NCBI RefSeq assembly: GCF_030734285.1
Contig: NZ_CP132294.1
Span: 3,720,001 to 3,784,000 of the forward strand
Origin: Natronococcus sp. AD-5
GTDB lineage: Archaea > Halobacteriota > Halobacteria > Halobacteriales > Natrialbaceae
Direction: 5' to 3'
Length of the DNA: 64,000 nt
Notes under the pieces: generated by a model
What the model was told of the DNA's origin: nothing
What the model saw: only the letters and a program-made list of their open reading frames with translations
The model's database searches: none
Part shown: in pieces, positions 53,495-62,246 of the stretch
How positions within the stretch are numbered: position 1 is the first letter of the stretch
Layout: every line of letters begins with the position of its first letter
Made by a program: the position numbers and the translations under genes

Positions 53495-54208
53495 ATGCAC
53501 CAGCACCGCACCGCGCCGTCAGTCGCGCAGGTGTCGCTGATCGGTCTGTTCGTCGCAGCGCTCACCACCGCGCAGTTGACCGCCTCGAAGGTCCTCGCGT
53601 TTTCGCTTCCCGTATCGCTTCCGGTGACGGGTGCGGAACTCGTCCTCCCGGGAGCGGCGCTGGCCTACGCGCTCACGTTCCTCGCGAGCGACTGCTACAC
53701 CGAACTGTACGGTCGGCGGGCGGCTCAGGTCGTCGTCAACGTCGCGTTCGCGCTGAACTTCGTCGTCCTCGCGCTCGTCTGGTCGACGATCGCCGCCCCC
53801 GCGGCCGAGAACGTCGATGCAGAGGCCTTCGAGACGGCGCTCGGCGCCTCGACCAACGTCGTCCTCGGGAGTCTCCTCGCGTACCTCGCGAGCCAGAACT
53901 GGGACGTCTGGCTCTTCCACCGCATCCGCGACCGGACCGGTCGCGAGAAGCTCTGGCTCCGTAACCTCGCCTCGACCGGCACCAGCCAGGTGATCGACAC
54001 CGTCATCTTCGTCTCGGTCGCGTTCGCCGTCGCACCCGCAGTTCTGGGCGTCGGCGAGGTTCTCCCGCTCGAGGCGCTGCTCGCCCTGATCGTCGGCCAG
54101 TACCTGCTCAAACTCGCGATCGCCGTCCTCGATACGCCCGTCGTCTACGCCGTCGTCGCGCTCGTGCGTTCGCGGACTGAGACGGACGACGCGGCCTCGA
54201 CGGCGTAA
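53495..54208 (+). CDS. Queuosine-precursor-transporter family protein (YhhQ/DUF165)
   Basis: This 237-aa integral membrane protein has six or seven helices. Diagnostic motifs are TTAQLTASKVLAFSLPVSLP, FLASDCYTELYGRRAAQVVV, NVVLGSLLAYLASQNWDVWL with FHRIRDRTG, and NLASTGTSQVIDTVIFVSVAF. In bacteria the family imports queuine precursors; in archaea related transporters may feed archaeosine or another deazapurine. The 286 bp before the next gene contain only a doubtful frame. Confidence 0.9.
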   Translation: MHQHRTAPSVAQVSLIGLFVAALTTAQLTASKVLAFSLPVSLPVTGAELVLPGAALAYALTFLASDCYTELYGRRAAQVVVNVAFALNFVVLALVWSTIAAPAAENVDAEAFETALGASTNVVLGSLLAYLASQNWDVWLFHRIRDRTGREKLWLRNLASTGTSQVIDTVIFVSVAFAVAPAVLGVGEVLPLEALLALIVGQYLLKLAIAVLDTPVVYAVVALVRSRTETDDAASTA

Positions 54209-54279
54209 TCGACGCCGTCGCGGCGTACGTTTCACCGAAACGAACGTAGCGTAACTCACACCTCCCGGTTCGGGACTGG

Positions 54280-54508
54280 CGCGGTGGGTCGTTCGCCACG
54301 CCCGAAACGTCGCGAAGCTGCGGACCTCTCTCGACGCGCTCTCGCGGCGCGAGCTCGAACCCGGCGAGATCCCCGACCGGCGCTGGTCTATCGGCGGGAG
54401 CGGCGGGCCGCGAGTCGGCTTCGGCCCGCCGTCTCGGTCGTGCTCGCCGACGCCGAACTCCGCCACGTTCCCGACGTGTACGAGACGATGCTCGCGACCC
54501 TCGAGTGA
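54280..54508 (+). pseudogene. Possible degraded gene between transporter and aminopeptidase
   Basis: Two coding-like pieces in different frames: RNVAKLRTSLDALSRRELEP with GEIPDRRWSIGGSGGPRVGF, and AVSVVLADAELRHVPDVYET with a stop at 54506-54508. They could belong to one short gene split by an indel near 54420-54430. No family is recognised. The alternative is that these are chance frames in GC-rich DNA. Confidence 0.3.
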
Positions 54509-54558
54509 GCGTCGGCCACGAGAGGGAGAGTTTTGTACCGGGGATTCGATCCCCGAGT

Positions 54559-55653
54559 ATGGACGAACGCGTCCGCGAACACGCCGAGGTACTGGTCGAC
54601 TGGAGCGCTCGCGTCGAGCCGGGTGACGACGTCGTTCTCTCGATCGGTCCCGACGCCCACGAACTGGCGGTCGCCGTCGCCGAGAAACTGGGCGAGCGAG
54701 GCGCGAACCTGCTCGCGACGTACGACTCCGGCGAGGTCAGCCGCGCGTACCTCCGGGCTCACGACGGCGACTTCGACGAAGATCCGGCTCACGAACGCGC
54801 GCTGCTCGAGGAGACCGACGTCTACCTCTCGATCGGCGGCGGGCGGAACACGAGCGCGACCGCGGACGTATCGGGCGAGACGCGACAGGCCCATCGGAGT
54901 GCGCGCACCGAGATCCGCGAGGCGCGCTACGACACGCGCTGGGTGTCGACGGTCCACCCGACCAGATCGCTCGCCCAGCAGGCGAACATGGCCTACGAGG
55001 AGTACCGGGCGTTCGCGTACGACGCGATCCTTCGGGACTGGGACGCTCTCGCCAACGAGATGGCGCAGCTTAAGACGCTGCTCGACGAGGGATCCGAAGT
55101 CCGACTGGTCTCGCAGGGAACCGATCTCACCGTGCGAATCGACGGGCGCACCGCCGTCAACAGCGCCGCGTCGGTCGTTTACGATTCCCATAATCTCCCC
55201 AGCGGCGAGGTTTTCACCGCACCCCACGGAACCGACGGCGAGGTCACCTTCGACGTCCCGATGACGCTTCGCGGCGAACCGGTCCGGGACGTCCGCCTCG
55301 AGTTCGACGACGGCGAGGTCGTCGGCTACGACGCGGAGCAGGGCGAGGCGGTGATCGGCGAGATCCTCGACACCGACGAGGGGGCCCGCCGACTCGGCGA
55401 ACTCGGGATCGGGATGAACCGCGGGATCGACCGCTACACGGACAACATCCTCTTCGACGAGAAGATGGGCGAGACGGTCCACCTCGCGGTCGGTCGGGCC
55501 TACGACGCCTGCCTCCCGGACGGGGAGTCGGGGAACGACTCGGCCGTCCACGTCGACATGATCACCGACGTCGGCGAGGAGTCGCGACTCGAAATCGACG
55601 GAGAGATCGTACAGCGAAACGGAACGTTCCGCTGGGAGGAAGGGTTCGAGTAA
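54559..55653 (+). CDS. M29 family aminopeptidase
   Basis: This 364-aa cytosolic metallopeptidase starts at ATG 54559 (MDERVREHAEVLVDWSARVE). M29 landmarks are GEVFTAPHGTDGEVTFDVPM, GEPVRDVRLEFDDGEVVGYD, LGELGIGMNRGIDRYTDNIL, FDEKMGETVHLAVGRAYDAC and HVDMITD. The Glu, His and Asp residues of the dinuclear metal site are there. It removes N-terminal residues from peptides. The upstream GTG/ATG at 54505 adds a non-conserved stretch. Confidence 0.92.
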   Translation: MDERVREHAEVLVDWSARVEPGDDVVLSIGPDAHELAVAVAEKLGERGANLLATYDSGEVSRAYLRAHDGDFDEDPAHERALLEETDVYLSIGGGRNTSATADVSGETRQAHRSARTEIREARYDTRWVSTVHPTRSLAQQANMAYEEYRAFAYDAILRDWDALANEMAQLKTLLDEGSEVRLVSQGTDLTVRIDGRTAVNSAASVVYDSHNLPSGEVFTAPHGTDGEVTFDVPMTLRGEPVRDVRLEFDDGEVVGYDAEQGEAVIGEILDTDEGARRLGELGIGMNRGIDRYTDNILFDEKMGETVHLAVGRAYDACLPDGESGNDSAVHVDMITDVGEESRLEIDGEIVQRNGTFRWEEGFE

Positions 55654-55973
55654 CCCCGCGAACGACGGCTGGTCGGGCCGAACGGGACCGGTACGCTCAC
55701 CGGTACCACGTCCCGCGTCCTCGCCGTTAGGCTCCTATTAGTACCGTTACCAGTCTTCAGACGGCCGGAGAAGCAACCGCATAATAATGGTACTCTCCGG
55801 TATTCGTGTCGAGTACCGCCATGACCGGTGGCGGAAGTAACCGGTTGGGGCGATCGCTGCACGTCCCGATCTCCGCTTGTCGACAGTTGTCTGCCCGCCC
55901 CGCCGGAGGCGGAAGATATCCGGCGCTCACCGCTTTCCGTGACGTTCACACCCCTCGAGTCCCAACGACGAGT

Positions 55974-56588
55974 ATGCACAACCGGCTCCGGGCCGGCGTC
56001 GCGATATACAACGACGGCCACTACCACGCCGCACACGACGCCTGGGAGGACCACTGGCTCGAGCTCGAGTCCGACACCGACGACGAGCGGCTGCTCCACG
56101 GGCTGATCCAGTTCACCGCGGCCGTCTACCACGCCCGCGAGCACAACTGGGAGGGTGCGGTCGGGCTGGCGACGAGCGCCCGCGAGTACCTCGAGGGGCT
56201 GCCGGCCGACTACCGCGACCTTCGGCTCGAACCGATCAGAGCGGCGCTCGAGGAACTCGCGACCGATCCCGAAGTCCTCGAGCGCCGGTCGCCGCCCCGG
56301 ATCGAACACGAGGGAACCGCGCCGACGCTCGCGGATCTCGGCGTCGAGGCGACGGGGATCGCGGCGGTCGTCCTCGCCGACGAACTGGGGTTCGACGCTG
56401 AACCGGTCGAGCGCGCTCGAACGTACGCGAAGCGGGACCTCAAGGCCGGCGAGGACGACAGCCGGTTCATCACGCTGCTGTTCGACTTCGTTCGCGAGGA
56501 CGACCACCGCGGGATCGTCTACCGCCGATTAACCGGCCACGTCGACAGGCGGCGGGCTCGAGAGGGAGACGTCGAGGGGCTGTTCTGA
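55974..56588 (+). CDS. DUF309 family protein
   Basis: 204 aa from ATG 55974: MHNRLRAGVAIYNDGHYHAA then HDAWEDHWLELESDTDDERL with LHGLIQFTAAVYHAREHNWE. The motif FN-x-G-xYxAHxxWE (here YNDGHYHAAHDAWE) and the HGLIQ motif define DUF309, found in archaea, cyanobacteria and plants with no known activity. A longer frame exists upstream, but conservation begins at 55974. 55654-55973 contains no gene that I can see. Confidence 0.9.
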   Translation: MHNRLRAGVAIYNDGHYHAAHDAWEDHWLELESDTDDERLLHGLIQFTAAVYHAREHNWEGAVGLATSAREYLEGLPADYRDLRLEPIRAALEELATDPEVLERRSPPRIEHEGTAPTLADLGVEATGIAAVVLADELGFDAEPVERARTYAKRDLKAGEDDSRFITLLFDFVREDDHRGIVYRRLTGHVDRRRAREGDVEGLF

Positions 56589-56794
56589 TCGCTCGGGAGC
56601 TCTTTCCGCTCTGGTTCGTGGTGGCGGCCGACGAAGCTTCAGACGGGATCGCATCTCGATTCTCGCGGCCGCGTGACGGATCCGACTACGCCCTCGATCG
56701 TCTTTCTTGGCCGCTCCGAACCGGCTGCGCAGCAGCGAGCAAGTCGAACGGTAGGGCGTTGAAGGCGCATTTCAGCTCTTAGAGAGACGTCGGA

Positions 56795-57178
56795 TCAGGC
56801 CGATTCGAGCAGTTCGGCCGCGGTTTCGGCATCTTTCCACAGAACGACGTCACCGTTGCGATGATCGTATTCGACGAACAGCTCCTCGTCGAGCACGGGA
56901 AGGTGGTGGTGGTGGAGCGCGATCTCGAGGCGTTCGACGTCGTCCTGCGAGATCGTTTCGTCGTCGGCCAGCAACTCCGCTACCTTTTTCCGCCGAACCG
57001 CGCCGTCCTCGACGAGTATCGACACTACTCGACGACGGATCGTATTGCCGAGTACCGCGGTGGATTGCAGCGCGTATACGAAAATCTCGTCTATCAGAGC
57101 GATCAGTGCGATAGCCGGCTCGGCGGCCGTTCCGATGACCATAGGAATCCGTTGGCGTAGGCGGGTAAAAGAATTCAC
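56795..57178 (-). CDS. DUF7344-type winged-helix protein
   Basis: 127 aa: a hydrophobic N-terminal part (MVIGTAAEPAIALIALIDEI) followed by the winged-helix domain LGNTIRRRVVSILVEDGAVR, RKKVAELLADDETISQDDVE with LEIALHHHHLPVLDEELFVE and YDHRNGDVVLWKDAET. The haloarchaeal DUF7344 pattern (LHHxHLPxL) is clear. The start may be the Met at residue 13. Such proteins act as regulators; nothing suggests the target. Confidence 0.82.
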   Translation of the reverse strand: MNSFTRLRQRIPMVIGTAAEPAIALIALIDEIFVYALQSTAVLGNTIRRRVVSILVEDGAVRRKKVAELLADDETISQDDVERLEIALHHHHLPVLDEELFVEYDHRNGDVVLWKDAETAAELLESA

Positions 57179-57416
57179 GCGGTTGGCCCAGACAATCGAT
57201 ATACTTTAACAATACGGGTAAAATTCTGAAGAATGCTGTATTGTTGTCGTGGGTGAGTAGGTGCCTCACGTAGTCGACGTTCGGTCGCGAGTAACACGAT
57301 CACCGTTCGTGCGGACGAGCAGGTGGTGGAAATCCCGGTGATCTACTCGGAAATCTCCCCAACGGCTTTGACACCCTTTCGATCCTCCGTTCGGGAGACC
57401 GGAAGAGCGAAACCTG

Positions 57417-57558
57417 CTAGTCGTCGTGGTCCGCGGAGTTGTCCCGGGGCTCGTAGTCGAGGACCTCGCGGGCGCGGTCGATCGAGTAGTACTTGCGGTC
57501 GTTATCGGAGATGCCGTAGGACACAGCCCGCTCTTGGGTTCCATCGGTCGGTTCGGAG
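57417..57558 (-). pseudogene. NAD-dependent epimerase/dehydratase C-terminal fragment
   Basis: The minus strand reads RFSEPTDGTQERAVSYGISD then NDRKYYSIDRAREVLDYEPR and DNSADHDD with a stop at 57419-57417. This is the end of a uronate dehydrogenase/epimerase-like protein (a complete one has about 270 residues). Its upstream part is cut exactly where the integrase gene begins (57565), so the element seems to have inserted into or replaced this gene. Confidence 0.7.
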
Positions 57559-57564
57559 AATCTC

Positions 57565-58593
57565 ATGAACACGACACCCGATACCACCGATTCGAACCTC
57601 GAACCGATTAGTCCAGAAGACGCACGGGACCTGTATCTCGAGTCACGGACGGACGAACTTGCTGCGCGATCGCTGGAGTTGCACGAGAAGCACCTCGACG
57701 AGTTCGTTTCGTGGTGCGAAGACAACGGGATCGAGAACGTGAACGAGATAGCAGGGCGAACAGTCCATCGGTTCCGTCTCGACATTAAGACCGAATTCGC
57801 ACAGTCCACGCTGAGCATCTACCTCAGTACGATCCGGCAGTTCGTTCGATTCTGCGAGAGTATCGACGCCGTTTCGACTGGAACGACCGAGAAAATCGTT
57901 CTCCCGACTCGAGAGCGCAAAACAAGAACGGAGATGTTGGAGCCAGAAGAGGCCACTACGATACTCTCCTATCTTCGCAAGTACCACTATGCCAGCCGGA
58001 CGCACGCGCTGATGGCTCTGCTGTGGCATACTGGGATTCGGACGGGGACTGTCCAGTCGTTGGATGTGAACGACCTCGATACCGATCGTGATCGCCTCCG
58101 TATTCGCCATCGACCGGAGACAGATACACCCCTAAAGAACGGCAACTCGGCGGAACGATACGTCGCTCTGTCTCCGGAGGTAACGGAGGTGCTGGCCGAC
58201 TACGTAGCTGAGAATCGCCACGAGGTTACAGACGAGTATGGACGCGACCCACTCTTCACGACCAAACGGGGAAGACCGGCGAAGAACTCGATCCGACGGA
58301 ACATCTACGCCGCCACACGGCCGTGTACGACTGGTCGAGAGTGTCCCCATAGGAAAGACCCAGCCACGTGCGAAGCGGCACAGCGGACCAATACGGCCGC
58401 GAAATGCCCCTCCACTGTATCGGGCCATCCCGTTCGACGTGGGGCGATAACCCACTTCCTTCGGCAGGACGTGCCCGAGAAGGTGGTGAGCGATCGGATG
58501 AACGTCTCGCAGGACGTCCTCGATAAGCACTACGACCAACGAACCGAAGACGAAAAGGCCGAACAGCGGAGGGCGTACCTCTCGAATCTGTAG
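57565..58593 (+). CDS. Tyrosine site-specific integrase, intact
   Basis: This 342-aa recombinase has an N-terminal SAM-like domain (LEPISPEDARDLYLESRTDE, LHEKHLDEFVSWCEDNGIEN) and a catalytic domain with Arg159 (WHTGIRTG), His288/Arg291 (GHPVRRGAITHFL) and Tyr323 (DKHYDQRTEDEK). A Cys/His cluster (CTTGRECPHRKDPATCEAA then KCPS, about 254-281) sits between them. It is related to the decayed copies at 36483 and 43277 but is complete. It marks the left edge of the last accessory block. Its 3' end is partly duplicated at 59141. Confidence 0.93.
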   Translation: MNTTPDTTDSNLEPISPEDARDLYLESRTDELAARSLELHEKHLDEFVSWCEDNGIENVNEIAGRTVHRFRLDIKTEFAQSTLSIYLSTIRQFVRFCESIDAVSTGTTEKIVLPTRERKTRTEMLEPEEATTILSYLRKYHYASRTHALMALLWHTGIRTGTVQSLDVNDLDTDRDRLRIRHRPETDTPLKNGNSAERYVALSPEVTEVLADYVAENRHEVTDEYGRDPLFTTKRGRPAKNSIRRNIYAATRPCTTGRECPHRKDPATCEAAQRTNTAAKCPSTVSGHPVRRGAITHFLRQDVPEKVVSDRMNVSQDVLDKHYDQRTEDEKAEQRRAYLSNL

Positions 58594-58619
58594 GTTTCTC
58601 GATTCGGGGGTTCAGAATG

Positions 58620-58638
58620 CGTATTAACCGTTAATACG
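58620..58638. repeat. 19-bp palindrome downstream of the integrase
   Basis: CGTATTAAC-C-GTTAATACG is a perfect 9+1+9 inverted repeat 27 bp after the integrase stop. A related palindrome GCGTATTAA-CGA-TTAATACGC lies at 61627. It could be an operator or a terminator stem (followed by AATTTTG). Confidence 0.7.
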
Positions 58639-58726
58639 AATTTTGTTGGAAACTGCCAGAGTGCTCTCTAAAGTAGCAGTATAGAAATGGTAAGAATTAC
58701 TGACATAGAATGATCTAGGGAATACA

Positions 58727-59113
58727 ATGATTGACAGAACACGTAGGGAAGTTCTGGGTGTTGTACTTCTTGTTATTATCACTATGATCTTGGGGACTGT
58801 CATCGGAGGGTTTGTGCTGCAGGTTGGAGACGCCGATAATGATCCTGCTCAAGATATAACCATAATCACCGACGACCGAAGTTACATTGATGCTGTGATA
58901 ATGATCGGCGTCCCAGTTGTCGCCTTCTTGGCAAGGGAGGTTTGGAAGTTGAAGTCCGAGGTAGAATACTTAAAGGGTAAACTCGAGTCAATGGAGAAGA
59001 ATGACCAGACACTGAGATTTGACTCCCGAGAAATCGAGGGTGAGACTGACCAAGGTTCTTCTAAAAAGAAGAACGGCCAATTAAAACATCAAGACCAAGA
59101 GCCACTAAATTGA
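58727..59113 (+). CDS. Membrane-anchored coiled-coil protein of unknown function
   Basis: 128 aa: the first helix REVLGVVLLVIITMILGTVI (about 7-26) runs into GGFVLQ, a short extracellular loop follows, and a second helix (AVIMIGVPVVAFLAREVW) leads into a coiled coil (KLKSEVEYLKGKLESMEKND) and a charged tail. Codon use is AT-rich and unlike the chromosome. No homologue was recognised. It lies between the integrase and a 40-bp duplicate of the integrase 3' end. Confidence 0.6.
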   Translation: MIDRTRREVLGVVLLVIITMILGTVIGGFVLQVGDADNDPAQDITIITDDRSYIDAVIMIGVPVVAFLAREVWKLKSEVEYLKGKLESMEKNDQTLRFDSREIEGETDQGSSKKKNGQLKHQDQEPLN

Positions 59114-59140
59114 GTTATCGAGCGGCAAGATAGGGTAAAT

Positions 59141-59180
59141 GACTAACGAACTGAAAACGAAAAGGCCGAACAGAGAAGAG
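59141..59180 (+). repeat. Partial duplicate of integrase 3' end
   Basis: GACTAACGAACTGAAAACGAAAAGGCCGAACAGAGAAGAG (given here only as a span, positions 59141-59180) matches 58534-58573 of the intact integrase gene with few differences; the shared core is ACGAAAAGGCCGAACAG. It suggests a second integrase copy has been deleted or that this end was used in recombination. 59181-59392 contains no gene. Confidence 0.6.
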
Positions 59181-59416
59181 GTCTGTCGAATTCATTCAAC
59201 ATCTCAGCATTCTGTTTTTTAGCCTACTTCTCTGGCTCGTTCGTTGCTCTTGGACTCTATGTGACTTATATCGGAACTGCATTAGATTCAAGAATTAAAT
59301 TCATCTATAGTAGTAATTATCCCATACTGAAATATACAGTACAAGAGTTATTCTGATATTCATCATACAGAGTAGCTTTATGAGGCCTAAAAGTGTACCA
59401 AACTTGGATGATAGAA

Positions 59417-60385
59417 ATGACAGATAATAACCAGAACGAAGAGGATGGGACACTACCGGGTGAAGAGTTACTTCAATCGCGACGGGATAGCGAAGTCGAA
59501 AGTTGGAATGCAGTTGAAAATGCTCAAGAAGAGATAAGACAGAGTACAGCTGTTCAGTTAGAACGGCATATCTGGAAGGAACTTCTTGCAACAGTAGAAG
59601 TTGATGAAACGGAAATTAAAGAGGCGCTGGATGACTATGAATCGATTATGGATCAATGGATGGAGGATATAAAGACAAAAGTGCCTGCTCCTATTACAGA
59701 CACGAAGTCTGACTTCGATCCATTAGAAAAAATCATAGGGGACACTTCACCGTTCTTTCCTATTGTTCCTCTGTCACCTCTTCAGTCTAAAGTTGACCCG
59801 AAGAAGAAGGGAGGTGAAGAAGAAGAACCCTCAGTCAATGTACAGATAGGAGAGCAGAGAACTACAATAGAAGCTAAAGTCTTCGCGAAGGGAACAGGTG
59901 GTGATACACCAGGTAGTGGTGGTACTCACTCAAGTGACGTTCTTATTAAACTCTACTACCGTATGACTCCTCCTGCGAACGGGATACTTACTGTCTCGCA
60001 CTATCCGTCGCTCCATGGTAGCTATACCTTGTCTCCTCGTGTTGGATGGGATACTGCTGGTCGTGTTTTTTTGGATTACACCTTCAATGCATACTGGGGT
60101 AGCGAAGAGGTCACGTCGACTAGCAAACGGATAGTAGAGGCAAAGGCTCATAATCAGTTCAAGTGGGTCGATCTTATTCATGATCGTTTTACTAACTCTT
60201 TCCCAGTTGTGAAAGATGAGCCAGTTCATATTTACTTTGGAATAAGAATGCGTGCCGCAGCACGGTCAAATTCATCCTGGGTTGAACTAGATTTCCTTAC
60301 TGATACTACCACTCAAGAAGGTGAAATCAGAGACCAGCATATTTCGATCCCTAGAGCCCTTTGCACGTTAACCCCCTCTGGATAG
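59417..60385 (+). CDS. Unrecognised protein, helical N-terminus and beta-rich C-terminus
   Basis: 322 aa from ATG 59417 (MTDNNQNEEDGTLPGEELLQ); an earlier ATG at 59393 adds eight residues. The first 110 residues are acidic and helical. A Lys/Glu linker (DPKKKGGEEEEPSVNV) is followed by about 200 residues of beta strands (SDVLIKLYYRMTPPANGILT, GWDTAGRVFLDYTFNAYWGS, PVHIYFGIRMRAAARSNSSW). No signal peptide or membrane helix. The AT-rich codon use marks it as recently acquired. Confidence 0.65.
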   Translation: MTDNNQNEEDGTLPGEELLQSRRDSEVESWNAVENAQEEIRQSTAVQLERHIWKELLATVEVDETEIKEALDDYESIMDQWMEDIKTKVPAPITDTKSDFDPLEKIIGDTSPFFPIVPLSPLQSKVDPKKKGGEEEEPSVNVQIGEQRTTIEAKVFAKGTGGDTPGSGGTHSSDVLIKLYYRMTPPANGILTVSHYPSLHGSYTLSPRVGWDTAGRVFLDYTFNAYWGSEEVTSTSKRIVEAKAHNQFKWVDLIHDRFTNSFPVVKDEPVHIYFGIRMRAAARSNSSWVELDFLTDTTTQEGEIRDQHISIPRALCTLTPSG

Positions 60386-60610
60386 GATATATTGTATTCT
60401 GTTCTCCGCAGTTCTTCCAATGTCATCTATATTTGATGGAATTCACAGCGTTCCGATCGCATATCTGTGTAAGATTTGTTTTAGACAGAATTACACCTGA
60501 AAATGATGTTTCAATAGAGTCAGAAGATCGCACCTCTTATCATCTTCTAATCCATATATTCATGGAAGTAAAACTTTTATTTCAATTTAATTTACCTACC
60601 TATTGTAAAT

Positions 60611-60733
60611 ATGGTTAAGCAACTGAACATTCGGATTGACGATGGCAAGTAAGAAGACCTCAAAGAAGTCAAGGGAGACCGAACGTGGGAACAGGCAGTC
60701 CTCGAAGAATTCGGCTTTGAATATGAGATATGA
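60611..60733 (+). pseudogene. Small RHH-like protein interrupted by TAA
   Basis: ATG 60611 reads MVKQLNIRIDDGK then TAA (60650-60652), then continues in frame EDLKEVKGDRTWEQAVLEEF to TGA 60731-60733. The start KQLNIRIDD is a ribbon-helix-helix-type strand. The stop falls where a Tyr or similar codon (TAC/TAT) would fit. It overlaps the next start (ATGA at 60730), which argues that it was once a real gene translated together with the following ones. Confidence 0.55.
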
Positions 60734-61212
60734 GTAAATCGCAATCCTCGTTCAGTGACTTTGAGGGACCAACTATTCACCCACCAGAAGACCCCACATA
60801 CGCGGAAGGAGACCTCGCATTCGTCCTGGACGGAGAGTTACACGCCGAGTACGACGGTGACGTGATCTGTGGGCATGCAATAGACCCATCGAAGGAACTC
60901 CTGTTCAAGACACGGGAGGTCAATTCGGCTGCTGACCTCTGTCTGTCGTGTCTCGAGAATACAGACGTCCAAGAGTATCTCGTGGTCTATGAGGCGTGCG
61001 GGTCTGTGTCCGATCACCCAGTGGGATATGACGTCCATCTGGCCCTTCGGTCGGACTCCGACAGACACAGGCTGGTCTCGGGATTCGAGGACTACGTGGT
61101 ACCTGATGAGTCGCAAGAAGAATTAGAAGAAGAAATCGAGGAGAGCACGGAAGAGGAAGCGGAGTGGAGAGAAGACCAGAAGGATAGACTTCTGGGTCAC
61201 GTACAGGAATGA
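60730..61212 (+). CDS. Unrecognised acidic protein with CxxH/CxxC
   Basis: 160 aa: MSKSQSSFSDFEGPTIHPPE, then EYDGDVICGHAIDPSKELLF, SAADLCLSCLENTDVQEYLV and a Glu-rich coiled tail (SQEELEEEIEESTEEEAEWR). The CGH and CLSC residues could form a zinc site. Start and end overlap the neighbours by ATGA (60730 and 61209). No homologue was recognised. The local context is an AT-rich accessory operon. Confidence 0.65.
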   Translation: MSKSQSSFSDFEGPTIHPPEDPTYAEGDLAFVLDGELHAEYDGDVICGHAIDPSKELLFKTREVNSAADLCLSCLENTDVQEYLVVYEACGSVSDHPVGYDVHLALRSDSDRHRLVSGFEDYVVPDESQEELEEEIEESTEEEAEWREDQKDRLLGHVQE

Positions 61213-61487
61213 CGCACTGCAGAATCTCGGATGAGCGGTTCGAACAGGTTGAGCGGGTCGTTGTGATGCACTGCGTGGAGATGATCAATAATCCTGTGTA
61301 TGGGTCGTACACCTCTCCCAAGCGACTTCGGACTACAATGGAGAGTGAGATTGAGGATATTCCTGGGAATATCCGAGAACAGGAATTGGGCTACATCTTC
61401 AAGCAGTTAGACTTCCTCGATAAGATATCCCCAACGAAGTACAGGATAACGGAGAAGATTGGATGTCACGAGTTAGTCGTTGTCTGA
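61209..61487 (+). CDS. Small winged-helix-like protein
   Basis: 92 aa: MTHCRISDERFEQVERVVVM, MINNPVYGSYTSPKRLRTTM then EDIPGNIREQELGYIFKQLD with FLDKISPTKYRITEKIG at the end. The last 60 residues fit a winged helix (helix, recognition helix, wing KISPTKYRI). It overlaps the preceding stop by ATGA, so the two are coupled. Possibly a regulator of this operon. 61488-61748 downstream contains a palindrome at 61627 but no gene. Confidence 0.6.
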   Translation: MTHCRISDERFEQVERVVVMHCVEMINNPVYGSYTSPKRLRTTMESEIEDIPGNIREQELGYIFKQLDFLDKISPTKYRITEKIGCHELVVV

Positions 61488-61626
61488 ACTTTTCTACCAC
61501 CCCTCTAAGACCGCTATAGACCGGTGGTACAGCCCCTCTTCCGTAGCCGATTACCGATACCCCTACCCCCTACGCAAAATAGACGGGTGAAATTTAGTGG
61601 GCTGGTCTTGCACTATGATGGCGGGT

Positions 61627-61647
61627 GCGTATTAACGATTAATACGC
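61627..61647. repeat. 21-bp palindrome upstream of the SMC operon
   Basis: GCGTATTAA-CGA-TTAATACGC is a perfect 9+3+9 inverted repeat about 100 bp before ATG 61749. It shares both half-sites with the palindrome at 58620. Position fits an operator for the downstream operon; a shared regulator or recombination site is possible. Confidence 0.7.
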
Positions 61648-61748
61648 TTTTCTTCCGGATGCATGAATAATATGAGTTTGCTGTCGGGTCTTTGTAAAAG
61701 CAGAAGATATTGGTTGTCCTATAATTCATGTATAGATAGACAGCCTCA

Positions 61749-62246
61749 ATGACGTTAGTACAGACAGTATCGCAGGGAGCGCCAGGAGGAATTGTTCTCT
61801 TATTCTACGCTGCCGGGACAGGCCATGTTTGGTTCTCAGGATATCAACTAGAGCACATAATCGCTGTCGCAGCTGCCATCGCGTTTCTTTATCTTCTCGC
61901 GATCGAACTTCTTAGCGACCCAGCTATCGCGTTTATCGCATTACCAATTATTTTCTATGCGAAGCGGGAGATCGATGCAAAGACAGGGTCGGAAAATTTC
62001 TATTTTGGTCATAATGAGAAGAAGAGTGAACTCGATGACTTTGACGAGAAGGTATTTCAATATACGACGGTGCTCTATGCTGGCGCGATTATCGCACTGT
62101 CAGCACCGGTACAGGGTTATCTCTATCCTAATCAGAAAGCACTACTTGTTTCGGGTGGCGTCTCGCTCGTGGCGTTGGTATTTTCTTATCTCGCATTCAC
62201 CAAAATTAGGAAGATTATTGATACGTCGGTGAAATTGTATAACTAG
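61749..62246 (+). CDS. Multi-pass membrane protein, first gene of SMC operon
   Basis: This 165-aa protein has four or five hydrophobic helices (GGIVLLFYAAGTGHVWFSGY, HIIAVAAAIAFLYLLAIELL, PAIAFIALPIIFYAKREIDA, VLYAGAIIALSAPVQGYLYP, KALLVSGGVSLVALVFSYLA). A hydrophilic loop FYFGHNEKKSELDDFDEKVF lies between the third and fourth. No family was recognised. Its TAG is followed directly by the ATG of an SMC-like ATPase, so the two are made together. It could be an effector or anchor of that ATPase. Confidence 0.7.
   Translation: MTLVQTVSQGAPGGIVLLFYAAGTGHVWFSGYQLEHIIAVAAAIAFLYLLAIELLSDPAIAFIALPIIFYAKREIDAKTGSENFYFGHNEKKSELDDFDEKVFQYTTVLYAGAIIALSAPVQGYLYPNQKALLVSGGVSLVALVFSYLAFTKIRKIIDTSVKLYN

Noticed and set aside
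60361-60618. 85-codon plus-strand frame after the 322-aa unknown gene
   Set aside because: Overlaps the end of that gene out of frame, AT-rich and without structure; probably non-coding.
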